In this document: positions 14,745-25,700 of the stretch, one piece after another
How the letters are laid out: the number at the start of each line of letters is the position of its first letter
Position numbering within the stretch: position 1 is the first letter of the stretch
From: Alviniconcha marisindica
Taxonomy: Eukaryota > Mollusca > Gastropoda > Provannidae
DNA length: 64,000 nucleotides
Assembly (NCBI GenBank): GCA_018857735.1
Contig: JABMCL010001232.1
Span: 122,501 to 186,500 of the forward strand
Direction: 5' to 3'
The notes under the pieces: generated by a model
What the model was told of the DNA's origin: nothing
What the model saw: the letters and a program-made list of their open reading frames with translations, nothing else
Databases searched by the model: none
Translations under genes and position numbers: made by a program

Positions 14745-17700
14745 GGGAAAGGGTGTGGTGGTGGTGGCATGGTGTGATTGCCAGAAGGTGAAGAGATGGT
14801 TGTGAAGTCCAAGGTTCATGGAAGTATTTAATGGTTCACAACAAACATTGGACCTATCTTTTCAAGTATACTCAACAAAAAGGAGTGGGTCAAATATGGG
14901 CTGCTAATATGTAGTCAGATATATTTAGTCATCATATTGGTACTATTAGTACAGTAGTAGTGATGCTAAAATACACACGTCTTTGTTAGTGTGACACAGG
15001 GCCTCAGTTGGTGAGTTAGGGTGTCATGACCAACTCCATTGCATTTACTGCAGTTTTTGTACAAATGCTGTGCTTCATTGCAGAAGCATACGTAGGTGAC
15101 TTGAGACTCTGAAAGCAGCAATTTGTGCATGGCATCACTCATTCAGAATAAACTCACCCAGACACCTGACATCAATCGCTTAACCTAGATAACTGTCAGT
15201 AGTATAGCAGTTTTTTCTTGTCAATTTGGGTCTTTATAATTATATATATGTTTAAACTGAACCAAGCCATTGCAGATTTAAAGCACTTCATCTCTTACAA
15301 TCACAGAAGTGAAGGGCCTAATGAATGTGTATTAATATTCTCTGCATGTTGCATGGAAGGGGGTGAGAATGACCTGATGAGAGACAGAGCACTGGTATTT
15401 GTTGGAAAAACTAGCAGGAAAGCTCCAAAAGCAAAAACTCCTTTATACTAGCCCACCAAAAGTAAAAAAGAAGAATTAGTAAATAAATAGAACAGGTAAC
15501 CAAAAGCAAAAACTCATTTATACCAGCCCACCAAAATTAAAAAAGAAGAATTAGTAAATAAATAGAACAGGTAACTGGCAAATATGAGTCATGAACAATA
15601 TTTAAAGTAAGAGATTCTGCACAATAAAACAAACACATGACGAGAAACAAGTAGAAATCCCCTTGAATCATGTTGGATGCTATACCCTCTGTAAATGACA
15701 GGCAGTGGTACACATGCTCTCCTAATGTGGAGGTACAGTTACCCTGTAAGCTAAGGAAAGGTGGAGCCCTGATTTACTAAGACTTAAGTACCCCAAATTT
15801 TGTCTATCTCCTCTGTTACCTCTGATAGAAATGTTCAGTTATTTGTCATCTTTCAGTTTGTTTTCTTGTTATGTGCAGTTTGAGGTACAACAGCACAACT
15901 CACACATCCCATAATGCAGATGGTGTGGACATCCGAATCCAGAATTTTGGTGATACTAAAACTGTGGAATGGTTGGACCCAGATGACTACATCCATCATA
16001 TTTCTGCACGTGAGTATTTCTCCTGTCTGACCTGATCAGAGTGCAACCAGCAGTAAGGAGAAATGCTGGCTGATGAAAACAATAGTGTTTTTAAATGTTT
16101 CAGCAGGTGTGGCCAAATGTTCTAACTTACTAGACTAGGAGCTTTATGTTACAAATAATATCACAATCAAGGATAATCAGCTTTAGTAATGCATAATTAG
16201 TTTTATTAATGTAGGGGAGTGGGGTGGGGAGTGAGGGAAGCAGGTTGGAAGCATGGATGAAGAGTCACAAGTCAGAGGTTGCTATAACATAACTTTTTAT
16301 TTGCACCAACCAGGAAACAGTGTCTGTGTTGGAAAAGACACAAGCAAATACAACATTTAGAACATGAAAGCAAATGTAAAGTCTAAACAACACACTGGGG
16401 GAAAAGGGACGCTGCCAGCCCAGCGCACAAGTTTTAACACTTTAGATAATTTGGGCCATAAAACTCCCACCCAATCAAAAAATAGAAAAGACAGGAAAGA
16501 AAGATTAAAGGGTCATGGGCCGGAACACACACAATACACTCAGTTACATTAAATTGCTTTCTTTTTGGATATTGTACTGGGTTACGTTTTTTGTGGGAGG
16601 TGGTTCATTCAACAAGTTTTTTGTTGTTTTATTTTTTATTCTTTGCAGGTGGTATGCAAGTGTTCATTCACAAAATGGATGAAATTCTACCCTGACATAG
16701 TGACACGCAGCTACCTTTCTTTCCAAACTGATTTTATTCTCACACTGTTTACCATTTTGTTTGTGGTCCTTCACAAACATCCACCAGTTGACTAACCCAC
16801 ACTGAACATTCTGTACATTTGCCAACTGTAATGTTCAGTAACACTACAAATCTATGACTCTATCCTTGAACCATACAAATTTACCCTATTTGTACAGGTA
16901 AATTGATTGACACGGTTTCGTAAAATTCCAGGCACTGTTCAGCATGAAGTATGTATGTGGGCAGTGTTTGGAATGTTCTTGCCACCAACCGGCCTGCTAT
17001 TTGTCTAACACTGTTTCGACTAACAGTAATCTGTTATGCAAGATTATATCCACCCAAGATTATATCCACCCCACAGGCACAGCTTTTCCAGGCTTCTGTC
17101 TACCCCACTGATCAACTTTCACATACCTGTCCATTCTTACTTTTTGTCAGTAAGGTTCAAACTGAACAAGGATAAAACTGAAGCCATTCTCTTCTCAACA
17201 CCCTATCATGTTTGTCACTTCCTTTCTTGATATTCATGTCAGATGTGATAACCAGTGGAAAGGTGGAGATGGGGAGGGGGTGGGGGGGGGACTATTTTGG
17301 GACAGCTGATGCTTTCTGAGTGCACAGGTATGTGTTCTGAGCCCAGAGCATGGTTCCATAATTTATCTGTTGATTGTAATTATCTCTGATTTGTCTTTTA
17401 CTTTGTATCCACAGTATAAAAGTCTTTAACTTTTTATCCAGACTTAGGTGTACTGATTTTTTTGATTTTTTAAAGACAGGTATGTGAATGATATCATCTG
17501 TATACTGTATAATTTTCAGAGACCCAGTATTTTCCATAGTCTGGCTTGTACATTTTTGATTTTACAGTCTAGGTGACTGAGTGCGAGTCAGTTGAATGTT
17601 GTCATCCTGCATGTTCAGGATATTGGGATTATAATGAAGGATTTGTGTTTTCTTTAGTTGATAGTTTTTCAGTTTGCATTATTGTGACATAAACTGTGGT

Positions 17701-18068
17701 GTGATTTTGTTATTGTTAGGTGTATTGTCTTTACTTGTGTTTTAGAAGTGTGTATGTTTTAGAAGTGTGTATGTTTAGTGCTATAAGTGGTTCTGGTCCA
17801 GCTTACCTCTCTGAACTGCTGCATGTCTACACTGCGTCTCGTACACTACACTCTTCTTCAGACACCCACATGCTGGAAATCCAACAATACAAACACAAGA
17901 CTCATGGCTTTCATACCTTCTCTTGCTTTGGACCCCACATTTGGAATTCACTCCCACAAGACCTTAGATACTGCTCAACCCTGTCATCTTTTAAAGCCAA
18001 ACTGAAAACCTTGCTCTTCTCACAGTATTTCCATCCTAAGTAATATCAGTACCCAGTTTCTGCTACAG

Positions 18069-18117
<49 letters not shown>

Positions 18118-21100
18118 TGTGTATGTGTGTGTGTTTGTAGTACGTTTTTATTTTTATTTTTATAATACTTTATGTAAATTGGTAGGACTATGCTCTACAT
18201 GTGTAAAGAATATCATATTTAGGTTAATATGTATCATGTGAGCGCTCAGGGCATTGATGAGCACATGATAAATGTATATTATTATTATTATTATTATTAG
18301 ATGTTTTTGTGGACCTTCACCCTCAAAGTGGAAATGAACCAAAAATGCATTTAGGGCATAACTAGTATATTATACAGGGGTGTCCGGATTTAAAAAAGAA
18401 TTTAAAGACATGCACACATAACACAGCAGTTTTTCACTTGATTTGAGAGAACAACCAAATGTAGCATGCTGCTGCAAATGAAAGTATTTGCACATTTAGC
18501 CATGTTTTCAGGCCTACTTGTGTCTGAATTAGTTTCCCTGTAACTTGGTGACTGCTGTCATCCATACACAGTTGATGACAGTTTTTGATACAGTTACAGA
18601 GTGGCTTTTACACAGTTAAAGTATGTCCTTTTTCTGTCCTCTCTGCCCACAGCAGGCTTAGAACTTTGATTTTCTTTTGCTCACACTGCATCCATTTGAC
18701 CTCTCAGTGTCAGCAGAGCCAAGCTCTTCAGCAATCAGCATTGTCACAAAAGTGAATGTTGTCTGTCCGCATTAGAACACCTGACATTTTGTTTGCTGCT
18801 GGTAGTGAACTCACTGTCAGTTTGACTCTTTGATGGACAGCTGTATTTATTTTATTTTTTAAAGAGAGAGAGAGAGAGAAAAGAAACTCACAGTTGTCAG
18901 AGAGATAGATTTCCCACTTCAGTGACAGGTTAGGGTATGCAGTTTGCATCCTTCCAAGGGGTCATCTTACCTTCATACATTAACATCATAAATGGTTGAA
19001 GATATCTGTGTACCTGTGTTAAATGTCTGTGTCATGATCCTACTTTGTGATATGTGTTGACTGTATGGGACTTAGTTCACTGTTTTGTTTGGTTTTAAAA
19101 GTTTTGATTGAGTCAGTCTGTTGTTCCTGTGGAATACTTTCTGACATTGTGGTTGACTCCGACAAGGCTGGGATTTAGGTTTGTTAGTTCTTCCCATGGC
19201 ATGCTTTGTGGTGTTTGTGTTTAGTAGGCTGCAGCTTTGATCAGTCAGGTGTTCCCATGGTATGCTTTGTGGTGTTTGTGTTTAGTAGGCTGCAGCTTTG
19301 ATCAGTCAGGTGTTCCCATGGCATGCTTTGCTGTGTTTGTGTTTAGTAGGCTGCAGCTTTGATCAGTCAGGTGTTCCCATAGCATACTATGTAGTGTTTG
19401 TGTTCAGTAGTTTAGGGTTTAGTCCATTGTTCTGGTGGTATACATGATACTTTGTAATATTGTTGTTTAAAAGTCTAGTCTCATGTTTAGTTCAGTCTCG
19501 TGTTTAGTTCTACTGGGATACTTTGTGACATACTGTATTTAGCTGAATCTATTCCACTGGCATACTTTGTGATGTTTGTGTTTAACAGTCTGGTGTGAAG
19601 TCCAATCTGTTGTTCCAGTGTCCTACTTCTATAACATTGTGGAAGCTCTGGTGGCAAATAACTACACCCGCAACAAGGACATCAAGGGAGCTCCTTATGA
19701 CTTCAGACGAGCTCCCAGTAAGTAGACTGTACTGTTTGAATCTGCCACAAGGGCAACACATTAGACTTTCAACATCAGTGTGGAGGTAGCATGCTTGCAC
19801 TGATGAGGCCAAGCCTCTTTTCACAGTCATTTGAAGAGGAACCTGGGACACCCTCCCCCCCCCCCCCCCCCCACCCCTTCCCACCCTACACACCACGTCT
19901 CTATGTGTGTGTCTCACTCTGTCTCCTCACTGATATGTCAGTCAACCTTTGAATCACAATGAAAATCCCTCTCACACACAAGTATCGATTGTATCTTTTG
20001 TTGTGTTTACCCTCCCTATATTATTATATACATGTTTGCGGCATTGACATGTGTGACTTTTAAGTTTGTTCTGAAAACATTTTTCTGTTTGTTTGATGCC
20101 ACAGATGAGCTTGCTGAATTTTATGCCAACCTGACAAAGCTGATTGAGGTCACTTACGCTGAAAACGGCAACTCTCCAGTGGTGATGATCGCCCACTCCA
20201 TGGGCAACCCGGTGATGCTGTACTTCTACAACCACAAGCCACAGGAGTGGAAGGACAAGTACATCAGAGTCCATCTGTCACTGGCAGGAGTGTGGGCAGG
20301 GGCTGTCAAACCCATCAGGCTCATGACGTCAGGTGAGCATGGCCCACGTTCAGTCATTTCAATGGGTTTAGGCTGTGGTCAACATGCAGAAAATGTTCAA
20401 AGCGAGTACATGCTTTGGACAACACATATAATGTCCAGTGACACTGGGATAAGATCATCATCCAGTGCTGTGGCACTGTAAAACAGGGGGGATAATAAAA
20501 TCAAATACTGCCAGTTGCTGAGGAGACATGGTGACAGCGACCTATTTTGAAGGTCACAAAATGTGAGACTGCATGGGAATTGTCTGTGAAAATGCAAATT
20601 TTGGTCACAGTGAAACTGACATTCTGCAGGGAAAAAGAAAAGGAAACACTGAATACCTGCAAAACATTTAGAACGTGTTCATGTTTGGCTGTTGCCTGTT
20701 GCCCCCAGACCCCCATTGTGGATTTTTGTCCTTACTGTAGTATTTAGTACTCTAATAATGTTTAGAAGAAGAAGAAGCCGCCACCTTTAGTATGGATGTG
20801 AGTGCTGTCATTTGCTTACTTGGCCAAAGAAACAGGCTGAGGCTGACAGAAAGCACTGTTGGTTGACAGTAGCAACAAGAGAGAAGTTGGCTTAAGGCAC
20901 TGAGCAGCCAGTAATGTGGAAGGGGATGAGGGCATGTGCTAAGCATCATGCAGCTTCACTGCAAGAATTAAATGGTGACATGAGAAGCACATTTGGGAGG
21001 GAAAAGTTGTTAGAACCAAATTGACACATTGTGGATTCTTTGGGCAGGTGACTCGCTGGGCGTGTTTGTTGTCAGCCCTTTAGAAGTACGCCCTGAGCAG

Positions 21101-22482
21101 CGCGCCATGCCCAGCACAGCTTGGCTTATGCCTTCCACGCGTTTCTGGGAACCTGACGAAGTCTTGGTCATCACGGAGCATCGCAACTACACAGTCAGTG
21201 ACTACAAACAGCTCTTCACGGATGTCAACTACACAGATGGCTATTTACTGTGGCAGGACACTAAAGATCTAATTGGTGGTGAGTTGATATAGCTTAAGCA
21301 ACTGACCACATGTGAAATACCAGTTTGTGAAGCACAAAGAGAACTCCATCTCCAACTTGAAAACTTTATTTTACAAGGATTGTTCAGTCAAAAACCTGTC
21401 TGACAACTTCAGACAAAGAAGTAAGATATATTTTAAGCACTTCAGACAGAAAAGTAGGTATATTTGAAGCACTTCAGACAGAGAAGTAGGTATATTTTAA
21501 GCACTTCAGATGGAGAATTAGGGTACATTTCAGGCAGTTCAGACAGAAAAAAATCCCAGACACAATGTACGGTGCATTTCTGAACAATGGAGGGTGTGTT
21601 TCACAGGTAAAGTAGGGAACACTATAGACACCCCAGCCTTGTGCCAGTGCGGTTTGGGTGCATTGGCCACAAAGCTGGATGTATTTTGGGTGTCTCAGCC
21701 ACAAAATGAGTGCATTTTGGGTACCCCAGACATAAAGCCAGGTGTATACCCTACTTTTCTGTCTGAAGTGCTTGAAATATAACCTACTTCTCTGTATGAA
21801 GTGCTTAAAATGTACCCTACTTCTCTGTGTGAAGTGCTTGAAATGTATCTTACTTTTCTGTCTGAAGGGCTTGAAATATACCCTACTTCTCTGCCTGAAG
21901 TGCTTGAAATGTACCTCTACTTCTCTGACACTTAAGTGCCTGAAATGTACCCTACTTTTCTAAACTAAAAGTGCCTGAACTTTACCCTACTTATTTGTCT
22001 AAAATACCTGAAATGTACCCTACTTTTCTGTCTGAAGTGCCTGAAATGTACCCCCCTTCTCTGTCTGAAGTGCCTGAAATGTACCCTACCTATCTGTCAA
22101 AGGTGTCTGAAATGTACGTACTGCTACTTAGTAAACGCAAGTCTGATCCCCTGGACACACATTTTCAAACATTGGTTTTCTGGTGATTGCAGACATGAAA
22201 GCCCCCCAGGTGGAGGTGCACTGTTTATATGGCTCCAAGGTTGACACACCAGGTGCGCTTCAGTTTCCGCCCAATGGCTTCCCTGACACCTACCCCAAAA
22301 CCATCCCAGATGATGGAGACGGCACAGTCAACATGCGCAGCCTGGAGGCATTTTTGGCCTGGTCAGACAAGCAGAAGCATGCAGTGAAACATTCAGTTCT
22401 GGAGGGGGCTGAGCACATGGCCATTCTGAGTGACCAGCGTACCCTCAAGTACATCACGGATTTCCTCATGGGGGACAGGTAG
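2992..22482 (+). CDS. PLA2G15: Copy A: group XV lysosomal phospholipase A2 (gene span, 7 exons)
   Basis: Exons 2992-3085, 9458-9611, 15879-16009, 19619-19717, 20105-20332, 21048-21278 and 22193-22482 join in phase to 408 codons plus stop; human PLA2G15 is about 412. The family hydrolyses the sn-1/sn-2 acyl chains of phospholipids and transfers them to ceramide in lysosomes. Visible are a signal peptide (about residues 1-22), the oxyanion segment VPGDGG with Asp35, a conserved cysteine pair around the CAKKT and ECFVDN segments, the nucleophile elbow AHSMG (Ser191), Asp355 in DGDGTV and His387 in AEHM, forming the expected triad. The start ATG has A at -3 and G at +4; Met4 is an in-frame alternative. 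AATAAA signals follow at about 22717-22726. Introns are AT-rich and long (intron 1 is 6.4 kb). This is the paralogue closest to the vertebrate enzyme. LCAT is the alternative family member, but Asp35 favours PLA2G15. Confidence 0.9.
3276..3603 (+). mobile_element. tRNA-derived SINE with 13-bp target-site duplication
   Basis: The head at 3279-3351 folds like a tRNA: the acceptor ends GAGCCGG and TCGGCTC pair (one G-T), there is a D-arm TGGCCTAGCGGTAAGGC (A box), and GGTTCGATACC is a B box. The anticodon stem is degenerate, so this is not a functional tRNA. A unique body follows, ending in AATAAGCCTTATGG..GTTAAGCAC. The 13-bp sequence TACAGGTCTGTAG flanks the insertion at 3263-3275 and 3604-3616, the signature of LINE-driven retroposition. 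The same 3' tail recurs near 61465. Confidence 0.85.
3907..4502. mobile_element. Foldback/MITE-like element with long terminal inverted repeats
   Basis: About 190 bp at the left (3907 to about 4095) reappears reverse-complemented at the right (about 4318-4502), imperfectly but over nearly the whole length. The termini read GTAAAATCCAAGGAGAT. No transposase frame lies inside. The superfamily is not determined. Confidence 0.75.
4706..4748 (+). repeat. Dispersed repeat (TATATGAGCATGTGCCA family)
   Basis: A similar sequence occurs in direct orientation near 11147-11190 and inverted near 8302-8332. It may be the ends of a decayed element, but the intervening sequence does not show it. Confidence 0.5.
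6118..6425 (+). repeat. Two-unit tandem duplication (about 150 bp each)
   Basis: The motif series GAGGATATG..ATAGGTATGC..CTGGAGACATAC..TTTGGACTTTCCC..ATATATATAC occurs twice in a row (about 6118-6275 and 6280-6425) with scattered differences. Open frames on the minus strand over both units mirror one another and are not genes. Confidence 0.75.
6500..6645. repeat. 71-bp-arm hairpin with GGGG loop
   Basis: Arms 6500-6570 and 6575-6645 are reverse complements with two mismatches, separated only by GGGG. The arms start TGTGGGGTGGGG. It could be a MITE, a precursor-hairpin locus or an inverted-duplication artefact. Confidence 0.85.
8464..9151. mobile_element. TTAA-flanked element with about 28-bp terminal inverted repeats
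   Basis: TTAA at 8464-8467 and 9148-9151 bounds a 680-bp segment whose ends (8468-8495 and the reverse complement of 9120-9147) match at 22 of 28 positions, sharing GTGCAAA and TGGACC. A TTAA duplication is typical of piggyBac-type non-autonomous elements. The interior has no coding frame of note. Confidence 0.5.
9458..9611 (+). CDS. PLA2G15: Copy A exon 2: oxyanion loop and disulfide loop
   Basis: The acceptor TTGGACAG precedes codons for VPGDGGSQLYAKLD, then FYCAKKT..YFNIWLNL and ECFVDNM. The aspartate after VPG matches LPLA2, and both loop cysteines are present. It ends in phase 2 at CG|GTTTGT, a weak donor that copies B and C support by position. Confidence 0.88.
14668..14742 (+). repeat. 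(CT)n microsatellite
   Basis: A CT array with one TCC interruption, in intron 2 of copy A. Confidence 0.97.
15427..15576 (+). repeat. 75-bp tandem duplication
   Basis: Two adjacent 75-bp units begin AAAAGCAAAAACTC and end near GAACAGGTAAC, with only a few differences. Confidence 0.85.
15879..16009 (+). CDS. PLA2G15: Copy A exon 3: short form of the GVDI..WLDP exon
   Basis: Follows the acceptor ATGTGCAG. It encodes RYNSTTHTS..GVDIRIQNFGDTKTVEWLDP and then only about ten residues before the donor GTGAGT (phase 1). The equivalent exons in copies B and C are 261 and 195 nt longer, the extra length lying after the WLDP/WLSP motif. Confidence 0.88.
17090..18295 (+). mobile_element. Truncated non-LTR retrotransposon (LINE) relic
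   Basis: Two protein remnants are recognisable. One at about 17090-17225 contains FKLNKDKTEAILF, typical of the palm/thumb end of CR1/L2-type reverse transcriptases. The other at about 17787-18043 contains GSGPAYLSELL..Y..SRTLHSS and then IWNSLPQDLR and FKAKLKTLLF, the conserved C-terminus of these elements. A TATTATTATT-like tail near 18277-18298 fits their 3' end. The frames are broken and the (TG)n array sits inside the 3' part, so the element is dead. Confidence 0.8.
18073..18134 (+). repeat. (TG)n microsatellite
   Basis: A TG array with small interruptions, within the 3' part of the LINE relic in copy A intron 3. Confidence 0.95.
19190..19405 (+). repeat. 61-bp tandem repeat upstream of copy A exon 4
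   Basis: Three good units and a decaying fourth carry GTGTTTAGTAGGCTGCAGC and GATCAGTCAGGTGTTCCC. More degenerate relatives extend from about 19080 to the exon 4 acceptor, where GTGTTTAACAG and TTGTTCCAG resemble unit segments. Confidence 0.85.
19619..19717 (+). CDS. PLA2G15: Copy A exon 4: SYFYNIVEALVANNYTR
   Basis: A 99-nt exon, the same length in all three copies, bounded by TTGTTCCAG and GTAAGT. It encodes the conserved YTRNKDIKGAPYDFRRAP segment (human counterpart YTRGEDVRGAPYDWRRAP). Phase 1 at both ends. Confidence 0.93.
20105..20332 (+). CDS. PLA2G15: Copy A exon 5: nucleophile elbow AHSMG
   Basis: A 228-nt exon encoding the helix before the catalytic strand, then VVMIAHSMGNPVMLYFYNH with nucleophile Ser191 and EWKDKYIRVHLSLAGVWAG. 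Donor GTGAGC, phase 1. Confidence 0.95.
21048..21278 (+). CDS. PLA2G15: Copy A exon 6: lid/cap region
   Basis: Acceptor TGGGCAG, donor GTGAGT, 231 nt, phase 1. It encodes GDSLGVFVVSP, then MPSTAWLMPSTRFWEPDEV and HRNYTVSDYKQLF..DGYLLWQDT, the cap part of the family. NYT sites fit N-glycosylation in the secretory route. Confidence 0.93.
21412..22130. repeat. 33-bp minisatellite in two opposed blocks (copy A intron 6)
   Basis: Units related to TGTCTGAAGTGCTTGAAATG run forward at about 21750-22130 and reverse-complemented at about 21412-21545. Between them is a different short repeat around ATTTTGGGTG..CCACAAA. The 33-nt period keeps frames open in all phases, so open frames here are artefacts. 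Confidence 0.85.
22193..22482 (+). CDS. PLA2G15: Copy A exon 7: catalytic Asp and His, stop
   Basis: Acceptor GATTGCAG. The exon encodes VEVHCLYGSKVDTPG, DDGDGTVNMRSLEAF (Asp355) and VLEGAEHMAILSD (His387), ending at TAG (22480-22482). Confidence 0.95.
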
Positions 22483-22716
22483 CACGCTGCGTTGGTGTAC
22501 TGGGAGTAAATGATGATGAGTTTGATAGGAGACATGCAAGTTGTTTGTTTTGCTTGAGTCACTGATGTTGCAGTCAGTTTCATTATTTCTCATCATTGTC
22601 ATTATAGGCATCTTTGTGTCTGTTTCTGTGGGTGGAAGAGAGATTTGTAAATGTTTTTGAGTTTTAGTTTTTGTTTGTCTTTTTGATTTGTTTCAGTGTT
22701 TCCTTTTTTGGATCAA

Positions 22717-22726
22717 AATAAATAAA
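22717..22726 (+). terminator. Polyadenylation signals of copy A
   Basis: Overlapping AATAAA hexamers 235-240 bases after the stop codon are the likely cleavage/polyadenylation signals of copy A. Confidence 0.7.
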
Positions 22727-25700
22727 TCATAACATAAATGTTTTGAGTTTTTGTTTATGTCTTTTTGATTTGTTTCAGTGTTTCCTTTTCTGGATGAAAA
22801 ACTCATAAGATAAGCACATGTGATTCCTAGCGGGCTTGTTGCAGCTTTAATGGAGATAACATTACGGTGTGACAGATTCTCTGCTTCCATGGCTGTCAGG
22901 TTTTGTTTGACCGTCAGCTTGACTGATGAAGTGAGGTGTGATGCTGTGTATTGCATTAACCCCAAATTTGTGCACATGGCAGCTGCAGAAAGTGTGTCAG
23001 CATAATAGATCCTTTCTCTTCCTGTGTTGCTGCTTTGGATAACATGTACAGGTGGCACTGGTTTAAAGAGGCTCATGCTTCCTGTGCCTTGTGAGTGTTG
23101 TTGGAAGAAAAAGAACACTTGTGTCAGCAGTTAAACAACACGTTGTCTACAGTCGATCCATTTCACCGTGTTTTGGGAAGCATCCATTGGACATGAACTA
23201 AGTGAGAGCAAAGAACTTGAGTGAATAGTGGTGTTTCATTTTGGAGAGGACTTTCATCAGTTCTTGGGGTCAGTTTGGCACAAAGGTCAAGTTCATTCCA
23301 TGCTCTGTGCTATCAACAGTGAATGGTACCTCTGAAAAGGCCTGCCAGCAATATCATCTTCTCCCAAACATCATGATTGACCAGTCCATGTCCTGTTCTG
23401 CATCAGTATGCACTAGGTTTGTTTACATCAACAGACTTCGCTGAAAGCTAATGAGTTTCAAATCTTTGACTCATAGAACTGGTTATAAATTTGACAAACT
23501 ATTAAACTGTGACTTTGCCTCATTTACTAATGAAATACTGGTGACAATACTTGTGTTTGTTCTGGATTATAAGAAACTTGCTTACATTTAATGAGTAAAC
23601 AAACATTTATAGGTTACCTCAACAAGCATGAATTCCTTCTAAATCTAAGTTAAAAGTTGGCTGGATCTTTGTTCTAAAGGATCCTGTTGAGCCAGTTTGT
23701 GAGGCTGGTTCATGTTAAAAAGCAGGTGAGTGGGAAGCCACAGTTCCAGAGAAGAATCTCCAGGAAGAAGCATGTCTTTGGTCTGGTCAGACGTCAGGCC
23801 TTTGGTTGAGAGGGCTGGGAAAAGAACATTTATTGTTTTGTTTTCTACCACTGAACAGTGGTAGCTTGCTTGCTTTGTTGTGATATTTTACTTGTGGGTG
23901 TAGGTTGTTTTGGTAGGTGTGTTTGACACCTGTGAATGTATATTAACAGTCAGGTCTGTGTAAATATTCCTCTGTGTGTATGTGTGTGTGTTTGTGTGTG
24001 TGATCAATATGTTGGACTTAGTCAGTTTAACTACTGAACTGTGCATGTTCCTGTAAAAAAATCACATAGAAATGTTTGACTTAAACGTTGGGGGGAGCTT
24101 CATTTTTATACCTTTATGAAGTGAGTACAGCTTTCAGAAATTATCGGGGAGGGGAGGGTATGGCATGATGGTGATTCTCAAAGTGTGCAATTGCTAACTT
24201 GGCAGGAATGAGTAACTGATATATGTGTACACAGAGTTTGTAGAGTTTTAAATGGTAATAGATCCTGTTTGGTTCATGAGTTGGACAACAGTGGGATGGA
24301 AGATGGCTGTTTCTGTCATTTGTCCTTGTTGTTGGTTCTAGGTTGCTTGCTTGCTTTTGCTCAAGATGGTTGCCTCTCAGTTTACTGATTGAGAAATTGT
24401 GTATGTGTGGTGTTTCACTCAAGCATGCTAGAACATAAAAGGGTATCTGTCTTAATGATAATAGCGATTGTTTCTACAGCACAGTATTGCACTGACAAGG
24501 GTGAGCACACTGCACTTTAGATCAACAATATATACATAATATGTACACAAAATGTCAAAAATACAGTGTGAACATAATCTCACACACCTCACCTGTGCCT
24601 GCACACACAAATACACAAAGGTGCACAGAAGGAATGTACTGGCAGGAGGGGGCAGGGTCAAAAGGAAGAAGACCATTTGAAATCATTTGTTGTGGTATTG
24701 TCTAGAGGTTTTTTCTTGAATTGATCATTTTATTGATTTACCTCATTTTCCGTACATAGGTAACGGCACATAATGTCAGTGGCAATGCATGTCTGCATCA
24801 GTGCAGGTTTGGGGTTTTGATCTGATGGTGCTTTTTTACTTAAGGTGTAGGATAGTAATGGCAACAAAACAAAATTCGTTTGTAGGAATTCACAAAAATG
24901 TTTTGGGGGATCTGCACATAGTCTTCCACAGTGCTAAGAAAAAAGAATATTATATTCAAAACAAATAAGGGGGGGAAAATGGAAGTAAACTTAGCTTTTC
25001 TGTTTTTTTTTTTTTTTCTTCTTCTTTTTTACACTGTTATGTCTACACACCTGTGTCATGGATAGAGCAGTGCAGTATTAGCAATATACCACTAAACTGC
25101 AGAACCAAGTTCCTGCAGTATGGCATACTAGTAGCACTGCAGTGGTAGAACTGGTTCACTCGACCATTTTGTAACTGTGGTGAAAAATGCTGTTAATGTT
25201 AATTGAAGTAATCCTAGTAGAAATTAGATTCATTCCATGTTAAGAACTGAAATGGAAAAAATTCTCCTCTGTCAGCATTTGGGCCTTAAAAAGAGGAAGG
25301 TGTGTCTTTCTGTGAGTGTGACTGGCCAGAGTAGCTCAGCCTTGACTCTACTACTGGTGTACTGTTTCTAGCCTACTGGTATCGAAAACTGGTAGAATAA
25401 TGAAATAGTGATATTGTACCACTTTGGTTTTCTACCCTTGACTGGTAAGCAGCTGTCATTATGGTATGCTTTAGATTCATATTCTTGGTTTTACTGTTCA
25501 TTTGACATTGTACAATGTAGGTGTTCACTGCACAAGTTAGTGTGACAAAAAATGCTCACTGGTGGGGTTTTCAGTATTAATGTTCACAGACAGGTCCACT
25601 TTACAGTGTTGGTATACTGTAAGTGGTCACTTTTCAGTTTAAGTGTGCATATGTATTGACTGCACAGCATAGGTGTTCACATTAGGATATAAACGTTCTG

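Larger units (their letters stand above)
9612..15878 (+). other. Copy A intron 2
   Basis: A 6.3 kb AT-rich intron. It has an imperfect inverted repeat around the ACCAAGAA..CTTGAAATTTTG motif at about 10227-10315, a short inverted repeat of GACCCCCACCCC at about 12200-12305, small TG tracts at 13.2-13.6 kb, a G run at 13385-13402, a (CT)n array (14668-14742) and a 75-bp tandem duplication (15427-15576). No exon was found. Confidence 0.6.
16010..19618 (+). other. Copy A intron 3
   Basis: Contains a truncated LINE relic (about 17090-18295), a (TG)n array (18073-18134) and degenerate roughly 61-bp tandem repeats (about 19080-19618) that run into the exon 4 acceptor. Confidence 0.65.
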
